From Arcobacter nitrofigilis DSM 7299 (GTDB taxonomy: Bacteria; Campylobacterota; Campylobacteria; Campylobacterales; Arcobacteraceae): 64,000 nucleotides of DNA. The stretch's first letter is position 1. The number at the start of each line of letters is the position of its first letter. Below the pieces are notes generated by a model. It saw nothing but the letters and a program-made list of their open reading frames with translations, was not told the origin of the DNA and ran no database searches. Of this stretch, positions 1-8,153 are shown piece after piece. The position numbers were made by a program, and so were the translations under genes. Where the stretch lies: NCBI RefSeq assembly GCF_000092245.1, contig NC_014166.1:2604001-2668000 (forward strand). The letters run 5' to 3'.

Positions 1-821
1 TTGTTGCGGCAAAACTTGCAAAAAAAGGTAAATCAGCACAAGCCATTGCAGTGATGTTTACAGGACTTACTATTGCAAATGTTGCTATGGTTCCTTTTAC
101 TACATTTATAGGTCAAGCATTTAGTTGGAGATATGCTTTTGCTATAGTTTCACTAATAGGAATAATTACCGTAATATCTTTATATAAAAACCTCCCAAAA
201 CAAAAAGAGGTAAAAAGTATTACACTAAAAGAAGAACTACAATTTTTCAAGACAATCAAAGCTTGGCACATATTAGCTATCGTGGCAACTGGATTTGGTG
301 GGCTATTTGCGTGGATTAGTTATATTGCTCCATTATTAATAAATGTTACAAATTTTGAAGAAAGTAGTGTTTCGTATATGATGATCGTGGCCGGTCTTGG
401 AATGTTAGTTGGAAATATAGTTGGGGGATATTTAGCAGATAAAAGAAATCCTATAAAAGTGGCAATCTTTCTTTTATCAATGATGGTTTTATGTTTAGTA
501 TTAGTATTTTTCCTATCAGAATATAAGTTTGCAACTGTTATTCTTACATTCTTATGTGGTGCCTTTGCCATGTCAATTGGTGCACCTATTAATATCATCA
601 TGTTAGATAGTGCAAAACACTCAGCCATGCTTGGAGCTGCATTTTTACAAGCTGCTTTTAATGTGGCTAATTCTTTAGGTGCATTTTTAGGTGGTATTCC
701 TTTATTTTTAGGGTTAAACTATAATTATCCTGCTCTAAGTGGTGCATTTATGGCTTTACTAGGTGTTGGACTATGTTTATATTTCCTAAAAAAATATAAG
801 ATTGAAGGAAAAGTAGAATGA
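1..821 (+). CDS. MFS drug/sugar efflux permease, 5' end outside window
   Basis: The frame is open from base 3, with no start codon that must be used inside the window, so this is the C-terminal part (about 272 residues) of a major facilitator superfamily transporter. The visible part begins in a loop before the fifth membrane helix: GQAFSWRYAF matches the conserved glycine/WR-F stretch of AraJ-type DHA1 exporters. A second-half motif-A loop follows (GNIVGGYLADKRNP). Seven to eight hydrophobic helices can be counted and the protein ends in a short basic tail. It overlaps the next gene by 4 bases (ATGA), so the two are probably co-translated. The substrate cannot be told from the sequence. Confidence 0.85.
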   Translation, partial: VAAKLAKKGKSAQAIAVMFTGLTIANVAMVPFTTFIGQAFSWRYAFAIVSLIGIITVISLYKNLPKQKEVKSITLKEELQFFKTIKAWHILAIVATGFGGLFAWISYIAPLLINVTNFEESSVSYMMIVAGLGMLVGNIVGGYLADKRNPIKVAIFLLSMMVLCLVLVFFLSEYKFATVILTFLCGAFAMSIGAPINIIMLDSAKHSAMLGAAFLQAAFNVANSLGAFLGGIPLFLGLNYNYPALSGAFMALLGVGLCLYFLKKYKIEGKVE

Positions 822-1588
822 CAATACTTGGACATAATATTATAGGTAGTGGCAAAAAATATATCTTAGTCCTACATGAACTAATGGGAGACCACAGCAA
901 TTTTGACCCAATCTTGCCATATATTGATACTACAAATTTCACATACATTTTCATAGACCATAGAGGGTATGGTTTATCAAAAGATATATTAGGAGAATAT
1001 ACTTGTGATGAAGCAGCAAATGATATAAAAAACCTCATCACAAAACTAAATCTAAAAGAAGTAAATCTTCTAGCCCACTCTATGTCTACAATGATAGCTC
1101 AAAAAGTAGCCCTAATAGATGATAGAGTAAAACAACTAATCCTAATCACTCCAATTTCAGCTGCTGGTATAAAGATGAAATCCCAAGCCCAAGCAAAACT
1201 AATAGATAGTATGAAAAAAAATGAAAACTTTATTGAATATGTAGTTGAAAGTGCAAGTAATAGATACAATCAAGCATGGAAAGATTATAGAATCAAAATG
1301 GGATATGAAGCTTCAACTTTAGAAGCTAGAACTGGTTATATGATTATGTATCTTACAACTGATTTTATAGATGAAGTGAAAGATATAAAGATACCAATAA
1401 AAATAATGGTAGGTCATCATGACTTACCTGCTTTTCATAAAAACAATGTAAAAAAACAGTTTGAAAAGTATTATAATGATTTTGAGATAATAGAGTGTAT
1501 GGAAGCAGGACACTATCCAATGATAGAGTGTCCTGTTTATTTTGCTAGCGAGATTGAAAAATTTTGTAGTAATTTATTCTTGATTTAA
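818..1588 (+). CDS. alpha/beta-fold hydrolase
   Basis: A 256-residue cytoplasmic alpha/beta hydrolase with no signal peptide. The oxyanion region is the LHELMGDHSNF stretch near residue 20. The nucleophile elbow is LAHSMST (Ser near residue 90), a variant of GxSxG with Ala and Ser in place of the glycines. The likely acid is the Asp of VGHHDLPAF and the catalytic His is in EAGHYPMIECP near the C terminus. The order matches the catalytic triad of the family. Its start overlaps the upstream transporter stop (ATGA). Its last 15 bases overlap the end of the convergent lipoprotein gene. The substrate is unknown; esters or small acyl compounds are typical for this family. Confidence 0.88.
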   Translation: MTILGHNIIGSGKKYILVLHELMGDHSNFDPILPYIDTTNFTYIFIDHRGYGLSKDILGEYTCDEAANDIKNLITKLNLKEVNLLAHSMSTMIAQKVALIDDRVKQLILITPISAAGIKMKSQAQAKLIDSMKKNENFIEYVVESASNRYNQAWKDYRIKMGYEASTLEARTGYMIMYLTTDFIDEVKDIKIPIKIMVGHHDLPAFHKNNVKKQFEKYYNDFEIIECMEAGHYPMIECPVYFASEIEKFCSNLFLI

Positions 1589-2194
1589 TTCATATGCATC
1601 AAGAAAGGTTAATGTTCTCTGTGCCTTTTCATTTGGAGTTTTAGTTTGAAAACGTGCCCAATAATTAGCATATATACCTAAATAAGTATCTTTATTCTTT
1701 TCAAACCATTCAGCTGCTTCAATTGGCTTAGTCGCATATAACGTTGTTCCATTGACCCATTTTTTAAAAGCAGGAATATCAGTATTATAATCAGTAGTAC
1801 CATTTGTTCTTATAGGTGTAGGTGCAAATCCACCAGTACCCCAATTAGGTCTTACAATTACATAATAAGTTTGTCCAGCTTTTACATTTGCAAGCATAAA
1901 GTCTGCAGCATAGCCCACTGCCATGTAAACTTTTTCGCCAGGGCTTGTTTTATATGCTATTTTACTACCATTTGGAAGAAAACCAATAAATGACAAATTA
2001 CCATCATTTACTTCAAAAAGTGTTACACTTAATGCACTTGAGACAAAAGATGAACGCATAAAAACAATAGTTGCTTTGTCCGAAACCGGTTTATTAATTT
2101 TATTACCTGGTACTTTCACCATGTAATCACTGACACATCCACTTAATATAAAAGTAGTAACAAATGTAAAAAATAATATTTTTACTATTTTCAT
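1574..2194 (-). CDS. putative outer-membrane or periplasmic lipoprotein
   Basis: A 206-residue protein with a classic lipoprotein signal: basic start, hydrophobic stretch, then lipobox LSGC with Cys near residue 20. The mature part starts with a short polar linker, then a beta-rich domain (ATIVFMRSSFVSSALSVTLFEV, with YYVIVRP later) that resembles the DUF2846-type fold found in small lipoproteins. This family match is from pattern memory, not a search. A C-terminal segment rich in Trp, Tyr and Lys follows. It is transcribed alone, facing the hydrolase gene, with which it overlaps by 15 bases tail to tail. The function is unknown. Confidence 0.75.
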   Translation of the reverse strand: MKIVKILFFTFVTTFILSGCVSDYMVKVPGNKINKPVSDKATIVFMRSSFVSSALSVTLFEVNDGNLSFIGFLPNGSKIAYKTSPGEKVYMAVGYAADFMLANVKAGQTYYVIVRPNWGTGGFAPTPIRTNGTTDYNTDIPAFKKWVNGTTLYATKPIEAAEWFEKNKDTYLGIYANYWARFQTKTPNEKAQRTLTFLDAYELNQE

Positions 2195-2289
2195 GTAATA
2201 TCCTTAATTTATTTTAATCTCATGATATTACAATATATAAACTTATATAAAATTTTTTTTATAAAAAAAATAACTAAAAAACACTTATT

Positions 2290-2943
2290 TTATTTAAAAT
2301 ATTTAATTATTTGTCCATTAAAAGGCTCATCTAAATAATCAGATGTATTTAGAGGTTCACTTTGACTATGCACATATCCTAACGCCACCATCATCTTAGA
2401 AAACTTTGCATGATTCCCTCTACCTGGGTCTACTATAATTATCTCACAAGAATTATTTGTATGTTCATTTAAAAATCTACTTAAATCCTCTAGGTGAAAC
2501 TGTTCATATAAAATATCACTTGCTATGATTAAATCAAATTTTCCTAAAGTATCATCATCATTTGCCCAGTTTGCACACTCGAAGGGGATTGTTTTTCCAT
2601 GATTTATTCTTGTGTTTTCTACCAAGAACTTTTGAACTTCTGGATTGAAATCAGTTGTAGTTATATTTGCATTTCTGTGATTTAGAACTAAACTTGAAAG
2701 AGCTATTCCGCACCCTACTTCTAGGATTCTTTTATCTTTGATATTATAGTTATTCATTAAAGTTGCTAAAATTTTAGATGAGGGCCAAAGAACTCCAAAT
2801 AATGACCAGTTGGCAGAGGATATTCCTATAGTAGGATTTAAATCACACTCTTCGTCGTATTGTTGTGTATCTTTTAAAGTTCGGACATGTATATCCATAG
2901 TATCAAACTCTATTGTTTGATATGTGTATCGTAGTTTTGGCAT
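2290..2943 (-). CDS. class I SAM-dependent methyltransferase (protein-lysine methyltransferase type)
   Basis: 217 residues. SAM-binding motif I is ILEVGCGIALSSLVL near residue 95, and the post-I acidic position is TTDFNPEV. The FDLIIASDILYE stretch near residue 145 corresponds to the conserved (D/N)-(I/V)-x-Y segment of the METTL21/Methyltransf_16 group, whose known members methylate lysines on proteins. The N-terminal 80 residues have the IGISSANWSLFGVLWPSS pattern (x-x-G-x-x-x-W) typical of that group. The substrate here is unknown. The gene lies downstream of a DUF234 gene with a 46-base gap containing two hairpins, one of which covers the ribosome-binding site. Confidence 0.85.
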   Translation of the reverse strand: MPKLRYTYQTIEFDTMDIHVRTLKDTQQYDEECDLNPTIGISSANWSLFGVLWPSSKILATLMNNYNIKDKRILEVGCGIALSSLVLNHRNANITTTDFNPEVQKFLVENTRINHGKTIPFECANWANDDDTLGKFDLIIASDILYEQFHLEDLSRFLNEHTNNSCEIIIVDPGRGNHAKFSKMMVALGYVHSQSEPLNTSDYLDEPFNGQIIKYFK

Positions 2944-2989
2944 AAGAACCTTTCAAGGTTCAGTATACTCTTTATTTAGAGTATCTGGA
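2944..2989 (-). promoter_or_regulatory. tandem hairpins between DUF234 gene and methyltransferase gene
   Basis: Two perfect inverted repeats fill this gap. The first arm pair is 2965-2971 with 2978-2984 (7 bp, loop of 6). The second is 2946-2952 with 2955-2961 (7 bp around 2 bases, or 6 bp with a 4-base loop). On the minus strand the second hairpin contains the AAGG that would serve as Shine-Dalgarno for the methyltransferase, two bases before its ATG, so folding would hide it. Neither hairpin is followed by a T run. The repeats are directly visible; a role in translation control is inference. Confidence 0.5.
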
Positions 2990-3856
2990 CTAAAAAAGTT
3001 TTACGCCCAAAATCGCTTTTAGACTCTTTACTGTGAAGAGTTTTACTCCATCACTTTTTAATGCTTTTACTTCATTTGTGAAACCACTCTTTGAGAATAG
3101 TAAAACATAATCAGGAACTATCTCTAACTTTTCACAAAGCTCTTTTAGTCTAGTGAGTTCTGTTTTCTTCATTTTGTTATTTGTATATTTACAAGAACCT
3201 ACAATAATTTTCCCAGATTCTGTTTCTGCTACAAGATTTATCTCATTATTTTCATCCCAAAATCTTCCAATCTCTTCGATTGCATCATCTTTAAAAAGAT
3301 CTTTTACATACTCATGACTTAATTGTTCAAAGATTAGCTGCATAAATTCTGCATTGTAGTTGTTAAATCGCTCAAAAAATTCTTTATATTCAGTTCTAGC
3401 AATTCCCCTATAAAGCGGAGATACAAAGGCAAACCAAAATCTTAAAAATGGAGCAGAAAAAAGTAGTTTATCAGCCACATCATTATCTTCAAATTTATTT
3501 GTTAAGTGGTCAATAGAAGTTTCAGTATAAATTACCTCTAACTCTTCTAAATCATGTAAAGCCTTTATCCCTTCATCATATTCAACATCTGCTCTTTTAA
3601 ATGCACTATTAATTCTTCTATCACCTAAGGCAATACCAGTTAATACTTTATAATATGGCAAAGAGTTTTTTGTCAGTTTTGAAATATACTCTTGCAAGTC
3701 ATAATATTCATCTAAAATATGTCGCTCTATAAGTTTACCAAGTGGTTTAGTAGTATCGATTTTTATATCAAGTCCACCAAATATAGCAAAATAATTTAGT
3801 GCAGTTTCCATATCTTTTGGGTTGTTTTGTTTACAGAAATATTGAAATTGTTCCAA
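2990..3856 (-). CDS. DUF234-domain protein (stand-alone, no ATPase domain)
   Basis: 288 residues. The central and C-terminal parts match the DUF234 region that normally follows an AAA-type ATPase in archaeal-type ATPases: a helical winged-helix-like part (NSLPYYKVLTGIALG), then FRFWFAFVSPLYRGI, then a nuclease-like EIGRFWDENNEINLVAE and IIVGSCKYTNN with spaced Asp/Glu/Lys residues. The ATPase half is absent and there is no room for it, because the next gene upstream is divergent. The start is a TTG with no clear ribosome-binding site; an ATG at residue 16 (base 3811) is the alternative. The C-terminal pattern (D, E, C/S-x-K) resembles restriction-endonuclease-like folds, so a nucleic-acid role is possible but unproven. 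Confidence 0.7.
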   Translation of the reverse strand: MEQFQYFCKQNNPKDMETALNYFAIFGGLDIKIDTTKPLGKLIERHILDEYYDLQEYISKLTKNSLPYYKVLTGIALGDRRINSAFKRADVEYDEGIKALHDLEELEVIYTETSIDHLTNKFEDNDVADKLLFSAPFLRFWFAFVSPLYRGIARTEYKEFFERFNNYNAEFMQLIFEQLSHEYVKDLFKDDAIEEIGRFWDENNEINLVAETESGKIIVGSCKYTNNKMKKTELTRLKELCEKLEIVPDYVLLFSKSGFTNEVKALKSDGVKLFTVKSLKAILGVKLF

Positions 3857-3923
3857 TATTGTTTTAGTATTAAGTATAATAATAAAGCCTTTTATTGTTT
3901 TTGGGATTATAACATAAATCAGA

Positions 3924-3929
3924 TATAAT
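3924..3929 (+). promoter_or_regulatory. -10 element (TATAAT) directly before an ATG
   Basis: A perfect TATAAT ends only 5 bases before the ATG at 3935. With normal -10 to start-site spacing, the transcript would begin at or next to the start codon, leaving no leader. A second weaker box (TATAAC, 3907-3912) would give a short leader instead. Confidence 0.45.
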
Positions 3930-3934
3930 ACCTT

Positions 3935-4912
3935 ATGAATATCAAATTTACCACTTTCAATCTATTTCAATTTACAGCCCCTCCTTTTTCTTGGTACTTC
4001 AAAAAAGACAGATTTACAAAAGAGCAATGGGAACAAAAAGTATCTTGGATAAAAGATCAAATCAAACTTTTGGATGCTGATATCATTGGTTTTCAAGAAG
4101 TATTTTCAATAGAAGAGTTAAAAGAACTTTGTAAAGAGCTAGGCTATGAATACTTTTTAAGTGTGGATAAGCCAAAGATAAATAAACAAAATCCAACTAT
4201 TTATAAAACTACAGTTTTAGCACTTGCTTCTAGGTTTCCAATTATCTCAAATAAAAATGTTAGATATGATTTAGCAAGTATAAAAAAGCACAACTTTAAA
4301 GATAAATTTGCCTTTTCAAGGGTTCCAATAAAAGCCATAATAGAACTACCAAACAAGACAAAAATAGCTGTTTATGTAAATCATCTCAAATCAAATAGAC
4401 TCAATGAGTTTGAATATATCTTTAAAGAAGGTACTTCCTTAAAAGAGAAAATTGAAAAAACAAAAGTTGCTTTAGAAAATGACTTTTCAAGTGCATTAAA
4501 ACAAAGATTAATAGAAGCATCTTCCCTTTATATGGATATAAAAGAGTCTAAAATACCTACAATATTTTTATGTGATTTAAATGACAAAGAATTTTCTATG
4601 ACAATTGATGCTTTGACAAACAAAGCCTATCATGAAGAGTTAGAAGAAGATGAATATATACTTTTTGATTCATATTATCATTGTGAAAAAGAGATTTATA
4701 ATCCCCATCCAGAACAAAAAGAGATAAAAAGAACTCCTACAAGTTATTATTTTTCAGATGAAAATGTGATTGATTTTATTTTTGTATCAGAGCAGTTGAA
4801 AGATAAAATAGTCTCATATAAAGTATTTGATGAACACTTACAAAAAAACAGAAATGGCACTCTACTTGAAAGTGACCATGCTCAAGTTGTATGTGAAATA
4901 GATATTGATTAG
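3935..4912 (+). CDS. endonuclease/exonuclease/phosphatase (EEP) family hydrolase
   Basis: 325 residues with the ordered motifs of the EEP (DNase I-like) fold: TFNLFQF at the N terminus, GFQEVFS near residue 55 (metal-binding Glu), VNHLKSNR near residue 150 (catalytic His), FLCDLNDKEF near residue 210 (Asp-x-Asn), and LLESDHAQVV near residue 313 (Ser-Asp-His). All catalytic positions appear intact. There is no signal peptide, so it should act in the cytoplasm. The family covers DNases, phospholipid phosphatases and sphingomyelinases; the substrate cannot be chosen here. It is divergent from the DUF234 gene and its last 4 bases overlap the end of the LysE gene. Confidence 0.85.
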   Translation: MNIKFTTFNLFQFTAPPFSWYFKKDRFTKEQWEQKVSWIKDQIKLLDADIIGFQEVFSIEELKELCKELGYEYFLSVDKPKINKQNPTIYKTTVLALASRFPIISNKNVRYDLASIKKHNFKDKFAFSRVPIKAIIELPNKTKIAVYVNHLKSNRLNEFEYIFKEGTSLKEKIEKTKVALENDFSSALKQRLIEASSLYMDIKESKIPTIFLCDLNDKEFSMTIDALTNKAYHEELEEDEYILFDSYYHCEKEIYNPHPEQKEIKRTPTSYYFSDENVIDFIFVSEQLKDKIVSYKVFDEHLQKNRNGTLLESDHAQVVCEIDID

Positions 4913-5538
4913 ATTTTTTCTAAAGCTAACTTAATCCCAAAACTAATAAAAAGAACTCCTACTATTTTTTTGATAAATTTCCCAAAAAATTTATTAAGAG
5001 ATAATTTAGAGCTACCTTTTATTGCAAAATAAGCAATTATAATATTAACTATTGTTCCAAAAATAATAAAGATCAAACCTAAACTCAATAATGCTAAACT
5101 TTTAGTTTCACTATTCACATCTACAAATTGAGGTAAAAATGTGACAAAAAATATGGCAATCTTAGGATTTAAAGCATTTATTAATACACCTTTTATAAAA
5201 GTTTCTTTTATGCTTTTTTTATCTAACTTCTCTTTTATTTCTAGTTTTTTATCTTTTTTTATAAGCATCATCAAACCTAAATATATAAGATAAATAGAAC
5301 CTAAGTATTTGACAATTAGAAAAGCTGTTGGAGAGTTTTGTAAAAGTGTACTCAATCCAAGTACAGCTAAAAGTACATGAAATAAACAACCCGTACTTAT
5401 ACCAAAGGTTGCAATAATACCAGCTTTTAAACCTTTTTGAAAACTGTTTGTCAAGATATATAACATATCAGAACCAGGTGTTATATTTAGAAGTAATCCT
5501 GCAATTATAAAAAGATATAAATCTGTAATACCATACAT
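4909..5538 (-). CDS. LysE/RhtB family amino-acid exporter
   Basis: 209 residues, about six membrane helices. The N-terminal helix pair carries the family signature NITPGSDMLYILTNSFQKGLKAGI (PGPD-like, here PGSD), followed by GISTGCLFHVLLAVLGLS. NALNPKIAIFFVTFLPQF near residue 120 is the second conserved block (NPK plus FFxxFLPQF). RhtB-type proteins export homoserine, threonine, lysine or related amino acids across the inner membrane; the substrate is not predictable. It lies 8 bases upstream of, and on the same strand as, the downstream-reading neighbourhood of yaiI and ywbE, so the three may form one unit. Confidence 0.88.
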   Translation of the reverse strand: MYGITDLYLFIIAGLLLNITPGSDMLYILTNSFQKGLKAGIIATFGISTGCLFHVLLAVLGLSTLLQNSPTAFLIVKYLGSIYLIYLGLMMLIKKDKKLEIKEKLDKKSIKETFIKGVLINALNPKIAIFFVTFLPQFVDVNSETKSLALLSLGLIFIIFGTIVNIIIAYFAIKGSSKLSLNKFFGKFIKKIVGVLFISFGIKLALEKI

Positions 5539-5546
5539 TATCTTTC

Positions 5547-5996
5547 CTAAATTTTTAAATTTTGTAAAAACATATTTAAAGAACTTGCAAACTTTTGTAC
5601 ATCTTTTTTATTAAAAGGAGCTGGTCCTTTTGTCATCTCTCCTGCATCTCTTATACTTTGCATCAAGTTTCTTATGGCTAAATATTGTTTGATATTATCA
5701 TCTGTATAAGTTTCACCTCTATGATCGATAGCATGGGCTTCTTTTTCTATTACTCTAGAAGCTAGTGGAATATCAGCTGTTATGACCAAATCACCTTTTG
5801 AAACCTCATCGACTATTTTGTTATCAGCTTCATCCGCTCCCAAATCCACAATGATATATTTCACATATTTTGATTTTCCAATATCTATTTTCTTATTTGC
5901 AAAAACTAAAGTCTCCAAGCCTTTTTTTTCAATGGCTCTTAAAACTATAGGTTTAAGCATATTAGGAAAAGCGTCTCCATCTATAAAAAATTTCAC
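5547..5996 (-). CDS. yaiI: YaiI/YqxD family protein (UPF0178, DUF188)
   Basis: 149 residues, full family length. It shows the family pattern of a PIN-like fold: FIDGDAFPN at the N terminus, IIVDLGADEADNKIVDEV in the middle, DLVITADIPLASRVIEK, then AHAIDHRGETYTDDNIKQYLAIRN. The aspartates resemble those of nuclease-like PIN domains, but no activity has been firmly assigned to the family. The start is GTG, overlapping by one base the TAG stop of ywbE (TAGTG), which suggests translational coupling. Confidence 0.92.
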   Translation of the reverse strand: MKFFIDGDAFPNMLKPIVLRAIEKKGLETLVFANKKIDIGKSKYVKYIIVDLGADEADNKIVDEVSKGDLVITADIPLASRVIEKEAHAIDHRGETYTDDNIKQYLAIRNLMQSIRDAGEMTKGPAPFNKKDVQKFASSLNMFLQNLKI

Positions 5997-6190
5997 TATA
6001 AAATCTCTTGCACTCGTCCAACTTGACCATCTTGTAGTCTTACTTTTATACCATGGGGATGAGTAGGAGAATTTGTCAAAATATTTTTCACTATCCCTTG
6101 GGTTAGATTTCCTGTTCTTTGGTCTTGTTTTAAAACTATATTTACCTTTGCTCCAATTTTTACATCAAAACGTTTTTTACCATCTGCCAT
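5996..6190 (-). CDS. ywbE: YwbE family protein (DUF2196)
   Basis: 64 residues. The sequence VNIVLKQDQRTGNLTQGIVK followed by ILTNSPTHPHGIKVRLQDGQVGRV is the near-invariant core of the YwbE family, a small basic single-domain protein of unknown function. The start is placed at base 6190 because AAGGAAAAAA lies just before that ATG and the protein then opens MADGKKRFDVKIG as in relatives. A longer frame back to 6223 adds 11 unconserved residues. It is the first gene of the ywbE-yaiI pair. Confidence 0.88.
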   Translation of the reverse strand: MADGKKRFDVKIGAKVNIVLKQDQRTGNLTQGIVKNILTNSPTHPHGIKVRLQDGQVGRVQEIL

Positions 6191-6294
6191 TTTTTTCCTT
6201 TTATTTATTTTGTAGTATATCAAAATCTTATAAAACTATTTATTTATATATTTCAAGCTATTATTCTAAAGATATCTATAAAAGAGAGATTTAA

Positions 6295-7080
6295 ATGGAA
6301 ATATTTGTATTAAAAGCTATTACCGTTATTGCTTTAGTTTTAAGTCTGACAGTAATTGCTGAAAAAGTTAGTCCAAAACTCTCTGGTATACTCTCAGGTC
6401 TTCCTCTTGGTAGTTCTATTACTTTAATATTTTTTGCTATAGAGTATGGAGTAAATTATGTAAAAGAGACTGCTTTATATAATATACATGGTGTTTTTGC
6501 AGCCTTGGCTTTTTCTATTGGTTATTATATTAGTACCTTTTATAGTGGAAAGTTTGAGATAATATTAAGTTTGATTATCTCTTTTATTTCATATTTAATA
6601 ATTGCCTTTATCTTATCTTTTATTCCTCCACATGTAATTTTCACCCCACTAATTATCTTTACACTTTTAATCATTAGTGCCATATATTTTTCAAAAAAAG
6701 AAGATCATAAAATCGTAAAAATATCAAAAGTCTCAATCTATGATTTAGCAATAAGAAGTATACTTACCTTAATCATTTTTCTAATAATTTCAAATCTACC
6801 TAAATATGTCCCAGCAAGTATTGCAGGTATCTTTTCATCCTTCCCAACTATTCTTTTACCTTTACTTTTAATAATACATTTCAATCATAGTAATTTACAA
6901 GCAAGAACTATCATAAAAAACACTCCATTTGGACTTACTAGTGTTATTATTTATTCTTATGTGGTTTATTTTGCATATCCAACCATTGGAGTTGTGTGGG
7001 GAACGATAGTTGGTCTTTGTAGTTCTGCTCTATTGATATTTATTCAAACAAAGGTATTTAAGTATTTTAAATTTATTTAA
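6295..7080 (+). CDS. integral membrane protein with internal two-fold repeat, function unknown
   Basis: 261 residues, eight or nine hydrophobic helices and almost no soluble domain. I do not recognise a named family with confidence. Two similar segments can be seen: PKLSGILSGLPLGSSITLIF near residues 27-46, and VPASIAGIFSSFPTILLPLL near residues 175-195. Both have the pattern P-x-x-(S/A)-G-I-(L/F)-S-x-(L/F)-P, so the protein looks like a tandem duplication of a four-helix unit, as in many small transporters. A charged loop (KKEDHKIVKISK) joins the halves. It stands alone between minus-strand genes. Its ATG follows AAAGAGAG at 6281-6289. Confidence 0.75.
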   Translation: MEIFVLKAITVIALVLSLTVIAEKVSPKLSGILSGLPLGSSITLIFFAIEYGVNYVKETALYNIHGVFAALAFSIGYYISTFYSGKFEIILSLIISFISYLIIAFILSFIPPHVIFTPLIIFTLLIISAIYFSKKEDHKIVKISKVSIYDLAIRSILTLIIFLIISNLPKYVPASIAGIFSSFPTILLPLLLIIHFNHSNLQARTIIKNTPFGLTSVIIYSYVVYFAYPTIGVVWGTIVGLCSSALLIFIQTKVFKYFKFI

Positions 7081-7082
7081 CT

Positions 7083-8153
7083 TTATTTGAACTTGGGAAT
7101 AAAATACATAACAGTTTCGTATATGCCTTCCATATAATGTCTTAGATAAATATCATACTCACTTTCTATATCCAAGACTAACTGGGGAACTTTATACCAA
7201 TCTTCAGCCTTATGATATATACAAATTGCAAGTATTGGCTTATATTTTTTTATCGTCTCTTTAGCCCCTCTTATTGTATCTTGTTCCGCACCTTCAATAT
7301 CTAATTTTATATAATCAACTTTTTCGTTTATGAGATTATCCAAGCTATTTATATTTGTGGCTTGATAATCATGGGCACAATTATTTTGTAACTCTTCTTT
7401 TATATCTGATGATATTTTTTCACTACCAAGTCCACAATTTATAAACTCAATATTATCAATATCTCCAAAATCTCTTTTTGCTATATTTATATGTAAAGTA
7501 TTTGGTTCGATACAATATATCTTTTCAAAATCTGGATAATTTTTAATAATCTCTTTTAATGTATCACCAACATATCCACCACCATCTACAAATCTTATAT
7601 TTTTTATTTCTGGAATTATCTCTTTATCAAAATATTGTTTTTCATGGTCATTTGTAAAGCCTTGCATAAACTCTAAGTCATAAGATATTTTAAAATTAAT
7701 TATCTTTTCAAATATCTCTTTTGATTTATCATCTGCTAAAAGATTGTAACTCTTTTCATACTCGTTTCTTTTTTTTATAAAGTCCTCTCTAAAATCATCT
7801 ATAAAAGGAGGGCTTATTAATTGTAAATCACTATATTTACAAAGGGATAGATAATTTATATTTTTAAAGCCCATCTTATCAAGAAAATTTTTTACTTCAA
7901 GGGGACTTCCACTTGAAGTTGATAATATCAAAGCATCTTTTGGAACATCTTCTATTTTTAGAACCGTTTTTTTTCGAGAACTTTGTACTCTTGTAAAATC
8001 ATCAATTATCCCATCTACTTCTATATGTTTTAATACTGATTTTGTAAGTTTGTTTATACCTAGAATATATTTTTTAGTAGTTTTAGAAAATACAAAGAGT
8101 TCAACTAACTCTTTGTCTTTTTGATTTATGTAATCTAGTTCAATTAGATTGAT
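7083..8153 (-). CDS. FkbM family methyltransferase with no standard start codon
   Basis: The C-terminal part is an FkbM-type SAM methyltransferase: FVDGGGYVGDTLKEII (motif I), IYCIEPNTLHINIAKRDFGD, FINCGLGSEK, VDYIKLDIEGAEQDTIRGAKE, then KPILAICIYHK. FkbM enzymes O-methylate sugars or small molecules. The first TTG in frame is at 7931, but coding-like sequence continues upstream to a TAA at 8157-8159 (about 74 more residues, including KKYILGINKLTKSVLKHIEVD and VDGIIDDFTR). No ATG, GTG or TTG is in that stretch. AAAAAGG at 8161-8167 is well placed for ATC at 8153 or 8156. Either a rare start codon is used, or the true start has mutated and the gene is weakened. It follows lipA by 38 bases. Confidence 0.7.
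   Translation of the reverse strand: MNLIELDYINQKDKELVELFVFSKTTKKYILGINKLTKSVLKHIEVDGIIDDFTRVQSSRKKTVLKIEDVPKDALILSTSSGSPLEVKNFLDKMGFKNINYLSLCKYSDLQLISPPFIDDFREDFIKKRNEYEKSYNLLADDKSKEIFEKIINFKISYDLEFMQGFTNDHEKQYFDKEIIPEIKNIRFVDGGGYVGDTLKEIIKNYPDFEKIYCIEPNTLHINIAKRDFGDIDNIEFINCGLGSEKISSDIKEELQNNCAHDYQATNINSLDNLINEKVDYIKLDIEGAEQDTIRGAKETIKKYKPILAICIYHKAEDWYKVPQLVLDIESEYDIYLRHYMEGIYETVMYFIPKFK

Noticed and set aside
748-1041. Antisense open frame over the MFS/hydrolase junction
   Set aside because: Both genes on the plus strand have clear family motifs; this frame has none.
6190-6223. Longer N terminus for YwbE (11 extra residues)
   Set aside because: The extra residues are not family-like and the ATG at 6190 has a much better ribosome-binding site.
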